From Brucella oryzae (GTDB lineage Bacteria; Pseudomonadota; Alphaproteobacteria; Rhizobiales; Rhizobiaceae): a DNA stretch of 64,000 nt. The stretch's first letter is position 1. The number at the start of each line of letters is the position of its first letter. The stretch lies in the NCBI GenBank assembly GCA_012103035.1, contig JAAVLL010000003.1, positions 62,001 to 126,000 on the forward strand. The letters are read 5' to 3'. A program made the translations under genes and the position numbers. Under the pieces are notes generated by a model. That model searched no databases, was not told the DNA's origin, and was given only the letters and a program-made list of their open reading frames with translations. Below, piece by piece: positions 1 to 8,818 of the stretch.

Positions 1-1018
1 TTTGACTGGCTAAATTCGTCGTAAAGCGAGTCCATTCTGCTAGCTAGCCATTCTGCAAAACTGTTTGCATTTCTATTCGTAAGTTCGATAGCTACCTTTT
101 TCGCGCGATGGTTCATCAGGAGATTTAATGAACCATCATTCGAAGCCCAACGATTAGTGCTGGTGCCGGTACTTGTCTTCTTCGGAGCTAAGGATTTAGG
201 CGCTGCCAGATACTCGCAGGCTTTTGAAAACGCTCATTACTTTCCAAAGACCTTATGTTGTCCGCGGACAACTCCCGAACAAGGCAATCGGAGTTTTCGG
301 AAGAAATCAGATCGCCAAACTCCATCCAACGCCTTCTACCGATTTCAGGGGCCGCACCAATCAACTCGATAACCTCAACGGAAATCTGCTTTACGACGGA
401 TAACATTTTTGACACAGCGGCTTTGTCGACTGCAAGCGATGACATTATGACATCTCTTTCAAACCCCTTTGTCTCAAGCGTTTAGCGAACAAAGCCCGTT
501 CAATATATGAGAGATTTGTACGAGCATTATTCTCTTGACCTTGATTGATAACGAGCTGCTCATCTGTCAAATCGCGGACGATTGCGCGGACTTTTTCCTA
601 AAATTTTAGCCGCTGCTAAGCGTCGGTGCCCAAACGCTACCTGATAGCGATCTTGGTTTGCAGGATTAGGCCTTACAAGTATCGGGACGAGCTGGCCGCT
701 TTCACGAATTTGCGCTACGAGTTCGGAAAGTTCGGTTTGATCGATCTCGAGCCGATCCGAGACAAAAGATCCGTCAATCAAGCTGGGTTCTAGCTCTACG
801 ACTACTTGTCCTTCTGAAAGCTGCCTTTCAAGTTCATCGACGCGTTCGACTTTCTGTGTGATGTTTGTCAAAGATTTTGTAATTCCACCCACCGGGGCAC
901 TCCGTGCAGATGGTACGAAACCCGCCAGCGGCCTGGACTTCGTGATATCGGAATCAGGTGTCTTCGGGGACATTGCAGCAGTATCCAATGATACGCCGAT
1001 AAGATTCTTACGCGCCAT
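1..1018 (-). CDS. repB: RepB, ParB-like plasmid partition protein (3' end cut by window edge)
   Basis: Centromere-binding protein of a repABC plasmid; it binds parS and works with the RepA ATPase in segregation. The N-terminal part (1018 to about 597) carries the ParB nuclease-fold motif GQLVPILVRPN followed by YQVAFGHRRLAAA. A shift at the T-run 592-596 breaks the frame; one extra base restores KKVRAIVRDLTDEQLVINQ and the helix-turn-helix region ending near VSKML. A second shift near 190 separates the C-terminal dimerisation part, which reads FAEWLASRMDSLYDEF at the window edge. The gene starts 3 bases after the likely repA stop, as in repABC operons. repC would lie to the left of the window. 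Confidence 0.9.
257..272. promoter_or_regulatory. parS: parS-like palindrome inside repB
   Basis: The perfect 16-bp palindrome GTTGTCCGCGGACAAC fits the repABC centromere consensus GTT-N4-GC-N4-AAC. The same 16-mer occurs twice upstream of repA. This copy lies within the repB reading frame. Confidence 0.88.
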
Positions 1019-1021
1019 TGA

Positions 1022-2191
1022 TCACTTCCTCCCCACGTGGCTCTCAAAAGCAATTCGATCTCCCCGTTCACGGCGTTCAGTGAATCCATTGCGCGGTCAT
1101 ACGTGCCACGAATGAATTGTGAGCGTTCCACCTCGTAGAGTGTCTGCTTAGTTACGCCAGCATCTGAAATCGCTGTGGACTTCAACATAGCATTCTGAAG
1201 CATCCGATTACCAAAAATAGCCCTCATAAATCCTGTCATCTGACTTTGAGGGCCGTCATTAGGTTCGTAACGAGTTACGAGATAACGCATCCAATCGTAA
1301 CTTGTTCGGCCGCCGGCCCGTTCCACGACCGCCATGAGTTCACTCGTCATCGCAAGAAACTGGCTCATAGACATGACATCGAGCATTTGTGGATGAACAG
1401 TGATTAACACACCCGTAGCAGCACACAGGGCTGACATCGTTAGAAAGCCCAACTGAGGAGGGCAATCGATAACGACAACGTCATAAAGGCTCTCTATATC
1501 GGCGATAACTTCGCCTATTCGAGCGAAGAACATGCTTTCGGCACGTCCGTGGTAATCGCCTTTGGTGTTTCATGTTCGAATTCCATAAGTTCCAGGTTAC
1601 CTGGAATGACGTGGAGATTAGGCGTATACGTAGCACGCACGATCTCAGTAATGTTGCGGGGTGCTTCGTATCGAATAGCACCGTAAAGTGTTTCGCTCTC
1701 ACCAACGTCCAGTTCAGGTTGATGTCCAAAAGTGCCGATAGAGATGCCTGAGGATCAAGATCGATCGCAAGCACGCGATATCCACGTAACGCGAGAAACT
1801 GGGCGAGGTGCGCAGATGTGGTGGTCTTGGCTGATCCACCCTTAAAATTCATTACCGCTAACACTTGGAGCTTTTCATTAGCTCTTCGCGTTGGGACATA
1901 TTTAGGCGCCCCGTTCTTCTCATCTAATGATCTACGAATGCGATCCATGTCGTCCGGCGAGTACATACGTCGGCCATTTGGCATAGGTTCTGGGCCATGG
2001 CCATCCGATGCTACCTGTCTTAGGTAACCCTCTCCGATCCCAATATATGCAGCAGCCTCAGATGGTGAAAACTGGCGAATAGTCTTCTGCGATGTCGGAG
2101 GGAATATTTTCTGCTGATGGAGCTGGAGTTGCCGCGACAATTCTAGCGAATCTGCCGACAAGAGTGTCGGGAGGTGTTCTTGTTGATCCAT
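1022..2191 (-). CDS. repA: RepA, ParA-type partition ATPase
   Basis: Walker-type ATPase that segregates repABC plasmids and represses its own operon. From the ATG at 2191 (an alternative in-frame ATG is at 2212) the protein has a MerR-like DNA-binding segment (FSPSEAAAYIGIGEGYLRQV, about residues 40-60). Next come the deviant Walker A KGGSAKTTT, the A' motif LAIDLDPQASLSALL and Walker B DVVVIDCPPQLGFLT. The middle is broken by two shifts (about 1725 and 1560); between them the third frame encodes the expected PELDVGESETLYGAIRYE. A G-run near 1036 shifts the extreme C-terminus; one extra base gives WGRK and a stop at 1022, four bases before repB. These are probably base-call errors. Confidence 0.9.
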
Positions 2192-2317
2192 CAAGTTATG
2201 ACTTATTAACATTTGAGGCCCTTCAACTTCGCAATTGATTTAAAATCAACGTTAACTGCGAAGTTCACAGTAAGCCGATTCGTAAACATTTTACAAACGA
2301 TTAACCATGGCGGGGTT

Positions 2318-2333
2318 GTTGTCCGCGGACAAC
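2318..2333. promoter_or_regulatory. parS: parS palindrome upstream of repA, copy 1
   Basis: Perfect 16-bp palindrome GTTGTCCGCGGACAAC, identical to the copies at 257 and 2420. It lies 127 bases upstream of the repA start at 2191. Confidence 0.9.
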
Positions 2334-2419
2334 TCACAAAGGAGAACTATTTAAGGTCTTCATTGGAAGGCGAGTCCCTGCGTAGCCAAATTATTGAAGG
2401 CGCTCAGGTCAGTGCACAA

Positions 2420-2435
2420 GTTGTCCGCGGACAAC
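2420..2435. promoter_or_regulatory. parS: parS palindrome upstream of repA, copy 2
   Basis: Perfect 16-bp palindrome GTTGTCCGCGGACAAC. It lies 102 bases (start to start) from copy 1, giving a two-site cluster typical of ParB spreading centres. Confidence 0.9.
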
Positions 2436-2591
2436 ATTTGCAGCCTAATGATCGTTCGATGATTGCTTTGACGAATAGTCAATGACAGCAGTCGCTTCGA
2501 AGCATGCTGGGGTCGATTTGGACGGGTAGACTAGGTGTGGCGGGCCCCAGTCATCCCGAGACATCTCAGATGATCTGCGGTGGTTTGCCGA

Positions 2592-3246
2592 TCAATTCTG
2601 TTCCAACAATATTCGAATTAAGGCCTCCGGTTGCAGACGCGCTACGTTGTGTCCGCAATTGAGCGAAAAGGTTGTCCAGTCCGGTTCGTGGCTCAGGCGT
2701 CGATAAAGCTCAAGGAAAGGACTTCCTTCCCAGCCATGCGCGCCTACGAATGTTTTGCGCGGAACATCTCGCCAGCGTCCAGTGAGAGTAATTGATTGGA
2801 GAAACGTTCCGATCGGATGCGGGCGGCATCTCGGGTCGAGACTGGGTGGTGGCGCGCAATTCAACCCGTCAGCCGCTGCGCCTGCGACAAACATGTCCGA
2901 AAACGGGGTGTTGTCAGCGACCACACAGAGTCTCCCGAATCGGGCACGTAGGCATCGACGTAGACCAGGGCCCGGATTCGCGACGGTTTGATGTCTGCGA
3001 CGCCGCTCACGACCATCCCGCCATAGGATTGCCCGACAAGAACTAGATCATCGTGGGTCTGCGACTGCACCAATTCGGCGACTTCGCCTATGTGACTTTC
3101 AAGGTTGGTCATTGGAGCAGGAACATCGCCCAGTCCCGAAAGCGTTACCGGCACGACGTTGTGCCCGTGCCTCGTCAATATGTCTGCTAAGTTCCCGTAG
3201 ACCCACCCGCCCTGCCATCCCCGGGTATCAGAATAAAAGTGGCCAT
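2592..3246 (-). CDS. alpha/beta hydrolase (EstC/salicylate-esterase-like)
   Basis: Probable small cytoplasmic esterase of the alpha/beta-hydrolase fold. The start at 3246 gives MATFILIPG. After restoring one base near 3220 the family sequence GGWVYGNLADILTRHGH continues. The nucleophile elbow is GQSYGG (G-x-S-x-G), followed by RIRALVYVDAYVPDSG. A second shift near 2920 leads to the C-terminal half, with the expected late His in LNCGHNVARLQPE. Total length about 218-230 residues is normal for the family. It stands alone between the rep region and a small exported protein. The substrate cannot be told from sequence. Confidence 0.8.
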
Positions 3247-3542
3247 AATATTTGTTCCAATCGTTGGTGCCGCAACGCGCTCTAGATCTAGCCTTATTTT
3301 TATGCTTTGTTGCCGAAATGGCCGGCAGCTTTGCGCTAGATTCCTATCGCTCTTTTGTGCGTTCGACACTGTCGGCTTTTGGACCTCATTGCGACTTTTG
3401 TTGTTATGAATGACTTTCCTTGCAATGGACACTAGGATGGTTGGAGTTGTCGCAGGTTTTTGGTTGACGCGTCAAGAGAGACAGGAAATTGACAGCAAAA
3501 CCAAAAACTTTATACGACCCTCAAGCGCAGACGGAACGCGAA

Positions 3543-3958
3543 ATGATACGGAAGTTGGCGGTTATCCTCAGTGCCATTGTCTTGGCGTATTCGATCCCTG
3601 CAAAGGCTGATCGACTAGTTTGCTCTCAATCAGAACATCTGCGCTACATGAAAATGGTCGGCGAGGTTGGCGAGATGGGGATCGACCGCGACCCTGTGGG
3701 TGAAGATGTTGCGGCTTTCGAGAGGTTAACGGCCGCATATGAAACCCTCAACCCGAAGGGACCGAAGACCTCGCTTTTGTGGCGTATGTTCCCACCGGTC
3801 AGATCTATAGTCAGACATGTGCGGAAGAGCGCTGCACGATGGAAGAAATGGCAACGCCGGAGCAAGCCTGTTTGATCGATCACATGAACCAATGCAGCTA
3901 TGTTGCACTTCGATTCCGGGGCGAAGAGTTCTGCCTGCTCCGTTCGCCGCAAAATTAG
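3543..3958 (+). CDS. small exported cysteine-containing protein, unknown function
   Basis: I do not recognise the family. The chosen start gives MIRKLAVILSAIVLAYSIPAKA, a clear signal peptide with an AKA cleavage site, so the product is probably periplasmic. The first frame runs to about 3760. A one-base shift then continues in a frame that reads AYVPTGQIYSQTCAEERCT and ends with EEFCLLRSPQN at 3958. The mature part carries about six cysteines, which suggests disulfides. Two upstream in-frame ATGs add only non-signal residues and are less likely starts. Confidence 0.55.
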
Positions 3959-4083
3959 TTGTTTGATCCTGCTATCGGATGGATTTCTCACTGCATGATC
4001 GCAGAACTCTGTGCGGTTGCGGCTAACTTGTCTCGGAAATCCTGAAGTTTGCCTCGGGACGCGCTAACTTTGAATTCTCACGG

Positions 4084-4087
4084 GAAC
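4084..4087. repeat. IS3 target-site duplication, left (gaac)
   Basis: gaac at 4084-4087 directly precedes the left inverted repeat of the IS3 element, and gaac at 7014-7017 directly follows the right one. A 3-4 bp duplication is normal for IS3 family elements. Confidence 0.75.
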
Positions 4088-4104
4088 TGACCTTGCCCCA
4101 AGTT

Positions 4105-4485
4105 TTATCCAGTTTTGAGTTCGCTCCAGCAGTTTTGGGTTGCGGTATTCTGGGCGGTAGCGGCGGGTTGCGGTGCGGAGCCATTTCGGCTGCGCAGCAC
4201 CGCATCACGTCGCGGGTTGATTGTCTGAGCGAACTCGGCAGGTGTCATCCAGCCTAGTCCAGAGTGCGGCCGATGATCGTTGTAATCGCTGCGCCAGTTT
4301 GAAAGCGCTGATCGAGCATGAGCCAGCGACGAGAAGAGAGTCTCATTCAGGAACTCGTCTCGCAGCCGCCCATTGAAGCTTTCGATGAAGGCGTTCTGGA
4401 TCGGCTTGCCCGGTGCGATGTAGTGCCATTCCACCTTGGTCCGATCCGTCCATTGCAGGATCGCGTTGCTGGTGAACTCGCTGCC
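4105..4485 (-). pseudogene. IS3 transposase OrfB, C-terminal part
   Basis: Reads [17 protein letters not shown], then [20 protein letters not shown] with the catalytic Glu in [16 protein letters not shown], ending with [16 protein letters not shown] and a short tail. This is the last third of an IS3/IS407-group OrfB. The rest of the gene continues at 6141, beyond the IS110 insertion. Confidence 0.88.
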
Positions 4486-4512
4486 ATAGCACCTACGGAA
4501 GGAAGAGTTGGA

Positions 4513-4568
4513 GCCACCTCAAACAGTGCGCGCAGCTTTTGCTGCAAGCGCGCACCGTTTGAGGTGGC
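4513..4568 (+). ncRNA. long hairpin in the IS110 leader, candidate structured RNA
   Basis: GCCACCTCAAAC (4513-4524) pairs perfectly with GTTTGAGGTGGC (4557-4568). Inside it GTGCGCGC pairs with GCGCGCAC, and the apex is AGCTTTTGCT. IS110-family elements encode a structured bridge RNA in their non-coding ends, so this is a candidate part of that RNA or a protein-binding hairpin. The sequence shows the fold only. Confidence 0.5.
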
Positions 4569-4630
4569 CATGGCCAGTCGAAGTAGCTCTAGAATGTGAG
4601 TGTTCACAACTCATTCCGGAGAGACCAACC

Positions 4631-5891
4631 ATGACCAGTCAGAATTCTATACCTGCCGATGCCGTGTTGGTAGCCATCGACATCGCCAAGGTTCGCAATG
4701 AAGTGTTGATCGAAGCACCCGGCCATAAACGCCGCCGTCGGTTGTCTGTTCTCAATACGCGTGCAGAACATGACCATCTGATCGAGATTTTGCAATCATA
4801 TGACCGACCGGTTGTCTGCGCCTTTGAGGCAACTGGTAATTATCATCGTCCGATCGCCTGGCGGTTGGTGGAAGCCGGCTTCGAAACGCGGTTGGTGTCG
4901 TCGTTGGCGCTTGCCCGCACGCGAGAAGCCTTGCACAACGGTTGGGACAAAACGATCCTAAGGATGCGCAGGTGATCCTGCACATGTTGAGGATCCATTC
5001 GACGCAGGTTTATCACGATCCCTTGCGTGCTGGCATCAACGACGTTCAGGAATTGTCGAAGACACACGAAGCCATTGCTAACGCCAAGACCGAGATACAA
5101 CATCGCATCCTGACGCATTACCTGCCGCTGTATTTTCCAGAGATCGAGCGTTTCCGAGGTAACAGTCGCAGCGACTGGTTCTTCGCATTCCTTGATGCCT
5201 TCCCCACACCATCGAGCATCACGATACTGACGAAGGAAAAGTTCGTCGAAGCGGCATGGGATGTTGTCGGCAGGAAAGTCAGCAAGTCACAGATTTTAAT
5301 GGATATTTATGAGACTGCCCGCACCTCTATTGGCCTGCCATTGCCGCTGGATGCGCCTGCAATTCGCATGTTTCGGATGGTTGTCGCCGAAGCCCGCAGC
5401 CTGATCCGCCAACGCAACGAGATCGAAGCACAGGCCGATGAGCTGCTGCGACACAGCCGTGATTATCAGATCCTGCGGCAGATTCCGGGATCGGTCCGAT
5501 CAACGCGCTAACGATCATTGCAGAGGCTGGGGACCTACGCCGCTTTCATCATCACCGTCAGTTTCTCAAATTTTGCGGGCTGGATCTGTCGACACAGCAA
5601 TCGGGTCAGTATCGCGGCCAGACCCGGCTTTCCAAATTCGGCAACGCGCGGCTGCGGCGGACCCTGTGGATTGCTGGGCAAGTTGCCATCCGCCAGCGTG
5701 AGAACGGCTTCCGACATAAATTCGAACGTTACATCGCGAGAGATCGTGACAATCCTGATCTGCGCCGCAAGGCAATGACCGCTATTACCGCCAAGATGGC
5801 GCGTGTCGTACACGCCGTCGTCAAAAGCGGTTCAGACTACCGGCCCTTCGTTGAAGGGCGGGTACCAGGTGGAAGAACCTCTTTCAGTTAG
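4631..5891 (+). CDS. IS110-family transposase (DEDD recombinase)
   Basis: Starts at ATG 4631 after AGAGACC. The N-terminal RuvC-like domain begins AVLVAIDIAKVRNEVLIE with the first Asp, and VCAFEATGNYH carries the Glu. A shift at the A-run 4949-4952 breaks the DPKDA motif; one extra A restores WDKNDPKDAQVILHML with the last two acidic residues. A second shift at GGG 5487-5489 precedes the C-terminal transposase_20 domain, which reads IGPINALTIIAEAGDLRRF and later FCGLDLSTQQSGQ; the catalytic Ser region follows (LSKFGNARLRRTLW). About 420 residues in all, slightly long for the family. Confidence 0.88.
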
Positions 5892-6140
5892 AGCCGTGAG
5901 GGCACCCTTCGGATGATCCTGTAGACAATGCTTGGGTCTTCCACCTGGATCAGAAGCTCGTGTTAAGGACGGTGAGGGCCAAAATGATGGACCCTGTGTT
6001 TGCTATGGACGAGACCTTTTCCCATGCCAGTGGAAGCCGCCTGGTTCGACGATGTGACTTGACGAGCGTCATGCAGCGTGAGCATGCTGACGAGCAGAGA
6101 AACTTTGTCTGCCAAGCCCATTTTCTTCCGCACTTAGGAC

Positions 6141-6830
6141 GTTGTCGCTGACGATCATCTTCGGCTTGCCTCGTCCCTCGATGATCCGGTCCAGCTCACG
6201 GGCAACCCGCAGACCGGAAAGCGACGTATCGGCGACGAGTGCCAAGCATTCCCTGGTGCAATCGTCGACGACCGTCAGGACCCGGAACCTGCGACCATCG
6301 GTGAGTTGATCCGACACGAAGTCCAGCGACCAACGATCATTGGCTGCGATCGGAATCAGCATCGGTGCTCGTGTGCCGATCGCTCGCTTGCGGCCGCCGC
6401 GTTTGCGCACCGTCAGCTTCTCTTCCCGATAGAGCCGGAAGAGCCGCTTGTGGTTCACAATGTGGCCCTCGCGCCTGAGCAGCACGTGAATGCGTCGATA
6501 TCCGAAGCGGCGGCGTTCATGCGCCAATGCCTTCATCCGCTCGCGAAGGTCATGGTCGTCGATGCGCCTGGTTTCGTAACGGATCGTCATCCGGCAAAAG
6601 CCAATGGCTTTACACGCCCGCCGTTCGCTCATCCGATGGTGATCCATCAGATGCGCGACAGCTTTTCGCCTTGCTGCGGGCGTCACCACTTCTTTCCCAA
6701 AAGGTCTTTCAAAGCAGCATTGTCGAGCATGGCATCCGCCAGGAGCCGCTTCAGCTTCGTGTTCTCGTCCTCCAGCGTCTTCAACCGCTTCGCTTCGGAC
6801 ACGTCCATGCCGCCGAACTTGGCTTTCCAC
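6141..6830 (-). pseudogene. IS3 transposase OrfB, N-terminal part
   Basis: Contains VTPAARRKAVAHLMDHHRM, then SERRACKAIGFCRMTIRYE, the HTH_21-type segment RRFGYRRIHVLLRREGH, and the rve catalytic core starting NDRWSLDFVSDQL with the first Asp. It runs to MIVSDN at 6141, where the IS110 element interrupts it. OrfB is normally made as an OrfAB fusion by -1 frameshifting near the end of orfA (about 6690-6710). Confidence 0.88.
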
Positions 6831-6949
6831 TTATAGATGCTGGCATCGCTGACACCGTGCTTGCGGCAAAGCTCCGCGACCGGAGTGCCTGCCTCGTGCT
6901 CCTTCAGAATGCCGATAATCTGTTCGTCCGTAAAACGCTTGCGCTTCAT
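6683..6949 (-). CDS. IS3 transposase OrfA
   Basis: 88 residues, MKRKRFTDEQIIGILKEHEA followed by CRKHGVSDASIYKWKAKFGG, a canonical HTH_Tnp_1 helix-turn-helix. A leucine-zipper-like stretch (LKTLEDENTKLKRLLADAML) mediates OrfA multimerisation in this family. The gene is intact and begins about 64 bases inside the right inverted repeat. Confidence 0.92.
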   Translation of the reverse strand: MKRKRFTDEQIIGILKEHEAGTPVAELCRKHGVSDASIYKWKAKFGGMDVSEAKRLKTLEDENTKLKRLLADAMLDNAALKDLLGKKW

Positions 6950-7013
6950 TCCCTGGTCCTCTCAATGGGCCAGAGCTTACTTCAAAATGGATTATTTCAA
7001 CGGGGCAAGGTCA

Positions 7014-7017
7014 GAAC
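7014..7017. repeat. IS3 target-site duplication, right (gaac)
   Basis: Partner of 4084-4087. Confidence 0.75.
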
Positions 7018-7177
7018 TTCTGTCGCGATAGTTGGATGTGAAAGTCCGACTTGCACGGCAGATTTTTGCGGCACTACATGCCGCTTCTGCCCTCCCTGCC
7101 TGCAAGCCGACTGACCGTTTTCCCCTCAACCCGGCCGTTTTAGTTCGCAATAGCTAAACTGGCTGGTTGCGTTTCGA

Positions 7178-7615
7178 TCAGACACTGTCCTTTCCGATGA
7201 CAGGAAACTTGCAGAGAATGGCATCGCATGAACGGATAAGTCCGGGCAGGTAGGACTGGTCTCCCTCCACGATGAAACGATGATATTGATTGATGTGATC
7301 AGCAGTAATTTCAATCGCCGCTTCAACATGTCCTAACTTCTGCATTGTCAGAACGACATTGATTTCCGGTTCCAAGCCCTTGAGTGTGGCTTCGCCTGCC
7401 AAAGAAGTCGCCATTACATCTAGTTGATCGCGGAATTTCCTGATGTCCATAGTCATCAGGATTGGCCCTGCACATTCGACGTGTGCGCCGTTAGCCTCCA
7501 TGCGCGCGCGAACCATCAGCCAATTCCTATCCCAGAAGTCCAACACATCCGGAAACTGGCGTCCTTCTATCCAAAGCGAAAAGCCGCTAAAGTGCAAATT
7601 GGGTTCATCTGTCAT
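7178..7615 (-). CDS. WapI-like immunity protein
   Basis: 145 residues and intact. DFWDRNWLMVRARMEANGAH, a mid-protein LEPEINVVLTMQKLGHVEAAIEIT and the terminal SYLPGLIRSCDAILCKFPV resemble the WapI-type immunity family, which neutralises polymorphic toxins. The assignment is from pattern memory and is tentative. Its ATG overlaps the TGA of the upstream reading frame (ATGA), so the two were probably translated together. The upstream frame could be the tail of a toxin-system gene. Confidence 0.5.
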   Translation of the reverse strand: MTDEPNLHFSGFSLWIEGRQFPDVLDFWDRNWLMVRARMEANGAHVECAGPILMTMDIRKFRDQLDVMATSLAGEATLKGLEPEINVVLTMQKLGHVEAAIEITADHINQYHRFIVEGDQSYLPGLIRSCDAILCKFPVIGKDSV

Positions 7616-7794
7616 AGCCGCGACAATGCCATGGCATCCGTCCGTTTTCTACTCGCCAACGAAAAGACCACCGCTCCCTTGCCATACTTTTCCTGTACCT
7701 GAAAATCCTCAAGAAGGCTCTCTTCGGTTATTGCTTCGAGAGCATAGGTAATGGCCTGCGTTTTGGCCGCAAACTGATGAATGCCATCTCCGCG
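7612..7794 (-). pseudogene. short coupled reading frame upstream of the immunity-like gene
   Basis: An open frame with no start codon in view reads RGDGIHQFAAKTQAITYALE and continues to KGAVVFSLASRKRTD. It ends at TGA 7612-7614, overlapping the next ATG. It looks like the 3' end of a gene whose 5' part is lost. Family not recognised. Confidence 0.4.
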
Positions 7795-8818
7795 TTGGTG
7801 GGTGTTTCAGAAACTCAACGGCATTTCTTTTGTCAACAAGGGAAGGGGCACTGTTGTGAACACCGTTCCGGTCTGGTCCTCCTATTCGTGTTTCTATCGA
7901 TTGGGCTGTCTCTGCTCCGTTTTGACGGCCTGTTCATGATGGTCAGTCGCGCAGCCTCGATTGCCGCAGTAAAGGATTTGGCCCTAAAGCATCGGATTTT
8001 CAGTACCCCGGTAGCAAATCTGAAGGTTATGGCGTCTGTAATCAGTCTGCGTTGAACTGAAGTCCCGACGATGTCCTCCAAATGTATTTCAACACTCAAT
8101 TTGTCAGGACGAGCATGCAATGCCCGGTTCATGTCGTTTGGGCGGAAACTCAGAGTGGCGGCTGTCAGTTCGCACTTGCCTCCTACCCACTATCCACCTT
8201 GCCTACGACGACGCTCATCAATCTGACCAGAGATTGTATCTGGCAAAAGATCGGTTTCCGACAAGCTTGCATTATCAAGGAAAGCCTTGACGAGACGGCT
8301 ATCGATAACGTTTGGCGTGGCATCCTCCCGATAAAAGTATGTTACAACAGGTATCCAGATACTAGCGCATGGGAGAAGCTTTAGACAAATGAACCAGATT
8401 GCCTGACTTCAACGCAGCCTTGAAAAACTGTGCTGACTGGCATTGTCGTATAGTTAAGAACGGACGAACCCCGGTGCCTGGGCCCGTTATTCCAGCGTTT
8501 GAGCGAAAGGTAGTGCAGGCTTCGTGTAGGTGCCAATAGAATATCTAAATCGAGAGCGGCGCCTCAAGCCAATAAATAAGAGAACAGCGATCCCGCTCCT
8601 CGCGATTGTTTTACAGTTCTGTCGCCGCCGCACGGCAAAATCAATTTGTCATCATCGCCTAAAGGCTTTAATTTTCTGACAGTTATGACCTGTTTCGCTT
8701 ATGAATGAGAAGCAGTGGATTTCCTCAACTCGTAAACTTGATGTGACGCAGCCTCGTCTTGCTATATACTGTCAGCATCCGATCCATTCAGATGGAGATT
8801 GGGGTCATGGAGTGGAGG
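7795..8818. other. stretch without a supported gene
   Basis: Open frames exist on both strands: 7833-8132 on the minus strand begins MNRALHARPDKLSVEIHLED, and 8082-8384 is on the plus strand. None shows a known motif, a good ribosome-binding site or a plausible neighbour relation. 8385-8818 holds nothing I can name. It may be decayed DNA around the immunity-like gene. Confidence 0.4.

Larger units (their letters stand above)
2192..2591 (-). promoter_or_regulatory. repABC upstream control region
   Basis: About 400 bases without a convincing gene, between repA and the neighbouring hydrolase. It holds two parS palindromes, and the AT-rich stretch 2215-2300 next to repA is the likely promoter/operator zone. 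RepA autorepression with RepB is known for repABC operons; no individual -35/-10 pair could be fixed with confidence. Confidence 0.6.
4486..6140 (+). mobile_element. IS110-family (IS1111-like) element inserted in IS3 orfB
   Basis: The limits are set by where the interrupted IS3 orfB sequence stops and resumes. The 1655-bp insert holds one DEDD-type transposase gene, a 145-bp leader with a long hairpin, and about 250 non-coding bases after the gene. Near the tips are imperfect inverted motifs: CCTACGGAAG at the left, and CTTCCGCACTTAGG at the right. Subterminal repeats of this kind are known in the IS1111 subgroup. No target duplication is visible, as expected for IS110 elements. Confidence 0.8.
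4088..7013 (-). mobile_element. IS3-family element, complete but split by an IS110-type insertion
   Basis: The ends are TGACCTTGCCCC (4088-4099) and its exact inverse complement (7002-7013), with further similarity inward. They are flanked by a 4-bp direct repeat gaac. Removing the inserted segment 4486-6140 leaves about 1.27 kb, the normal size of an IS3 element, with orfA and orfB in the usual -1 frame relationship. The orfB codons on either side of the insert join as MIVSDN / [12 protein letters not shown], the conserved DNG region of the DDE domain. Confidence 0.88.

Noticed and set aside
1818..2485. Plus-strand frames over repA and its promoter
   Set aside because: They are shadows of repA, or they cross the parS sites without ribosome sites or similarity.
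7833..8384. Protein-coding genes on either strand between the immunity-like gene and sulP
   Set aside because: The frames are open but lack motifs, good start sites and compositional support; the strands contradict each other.
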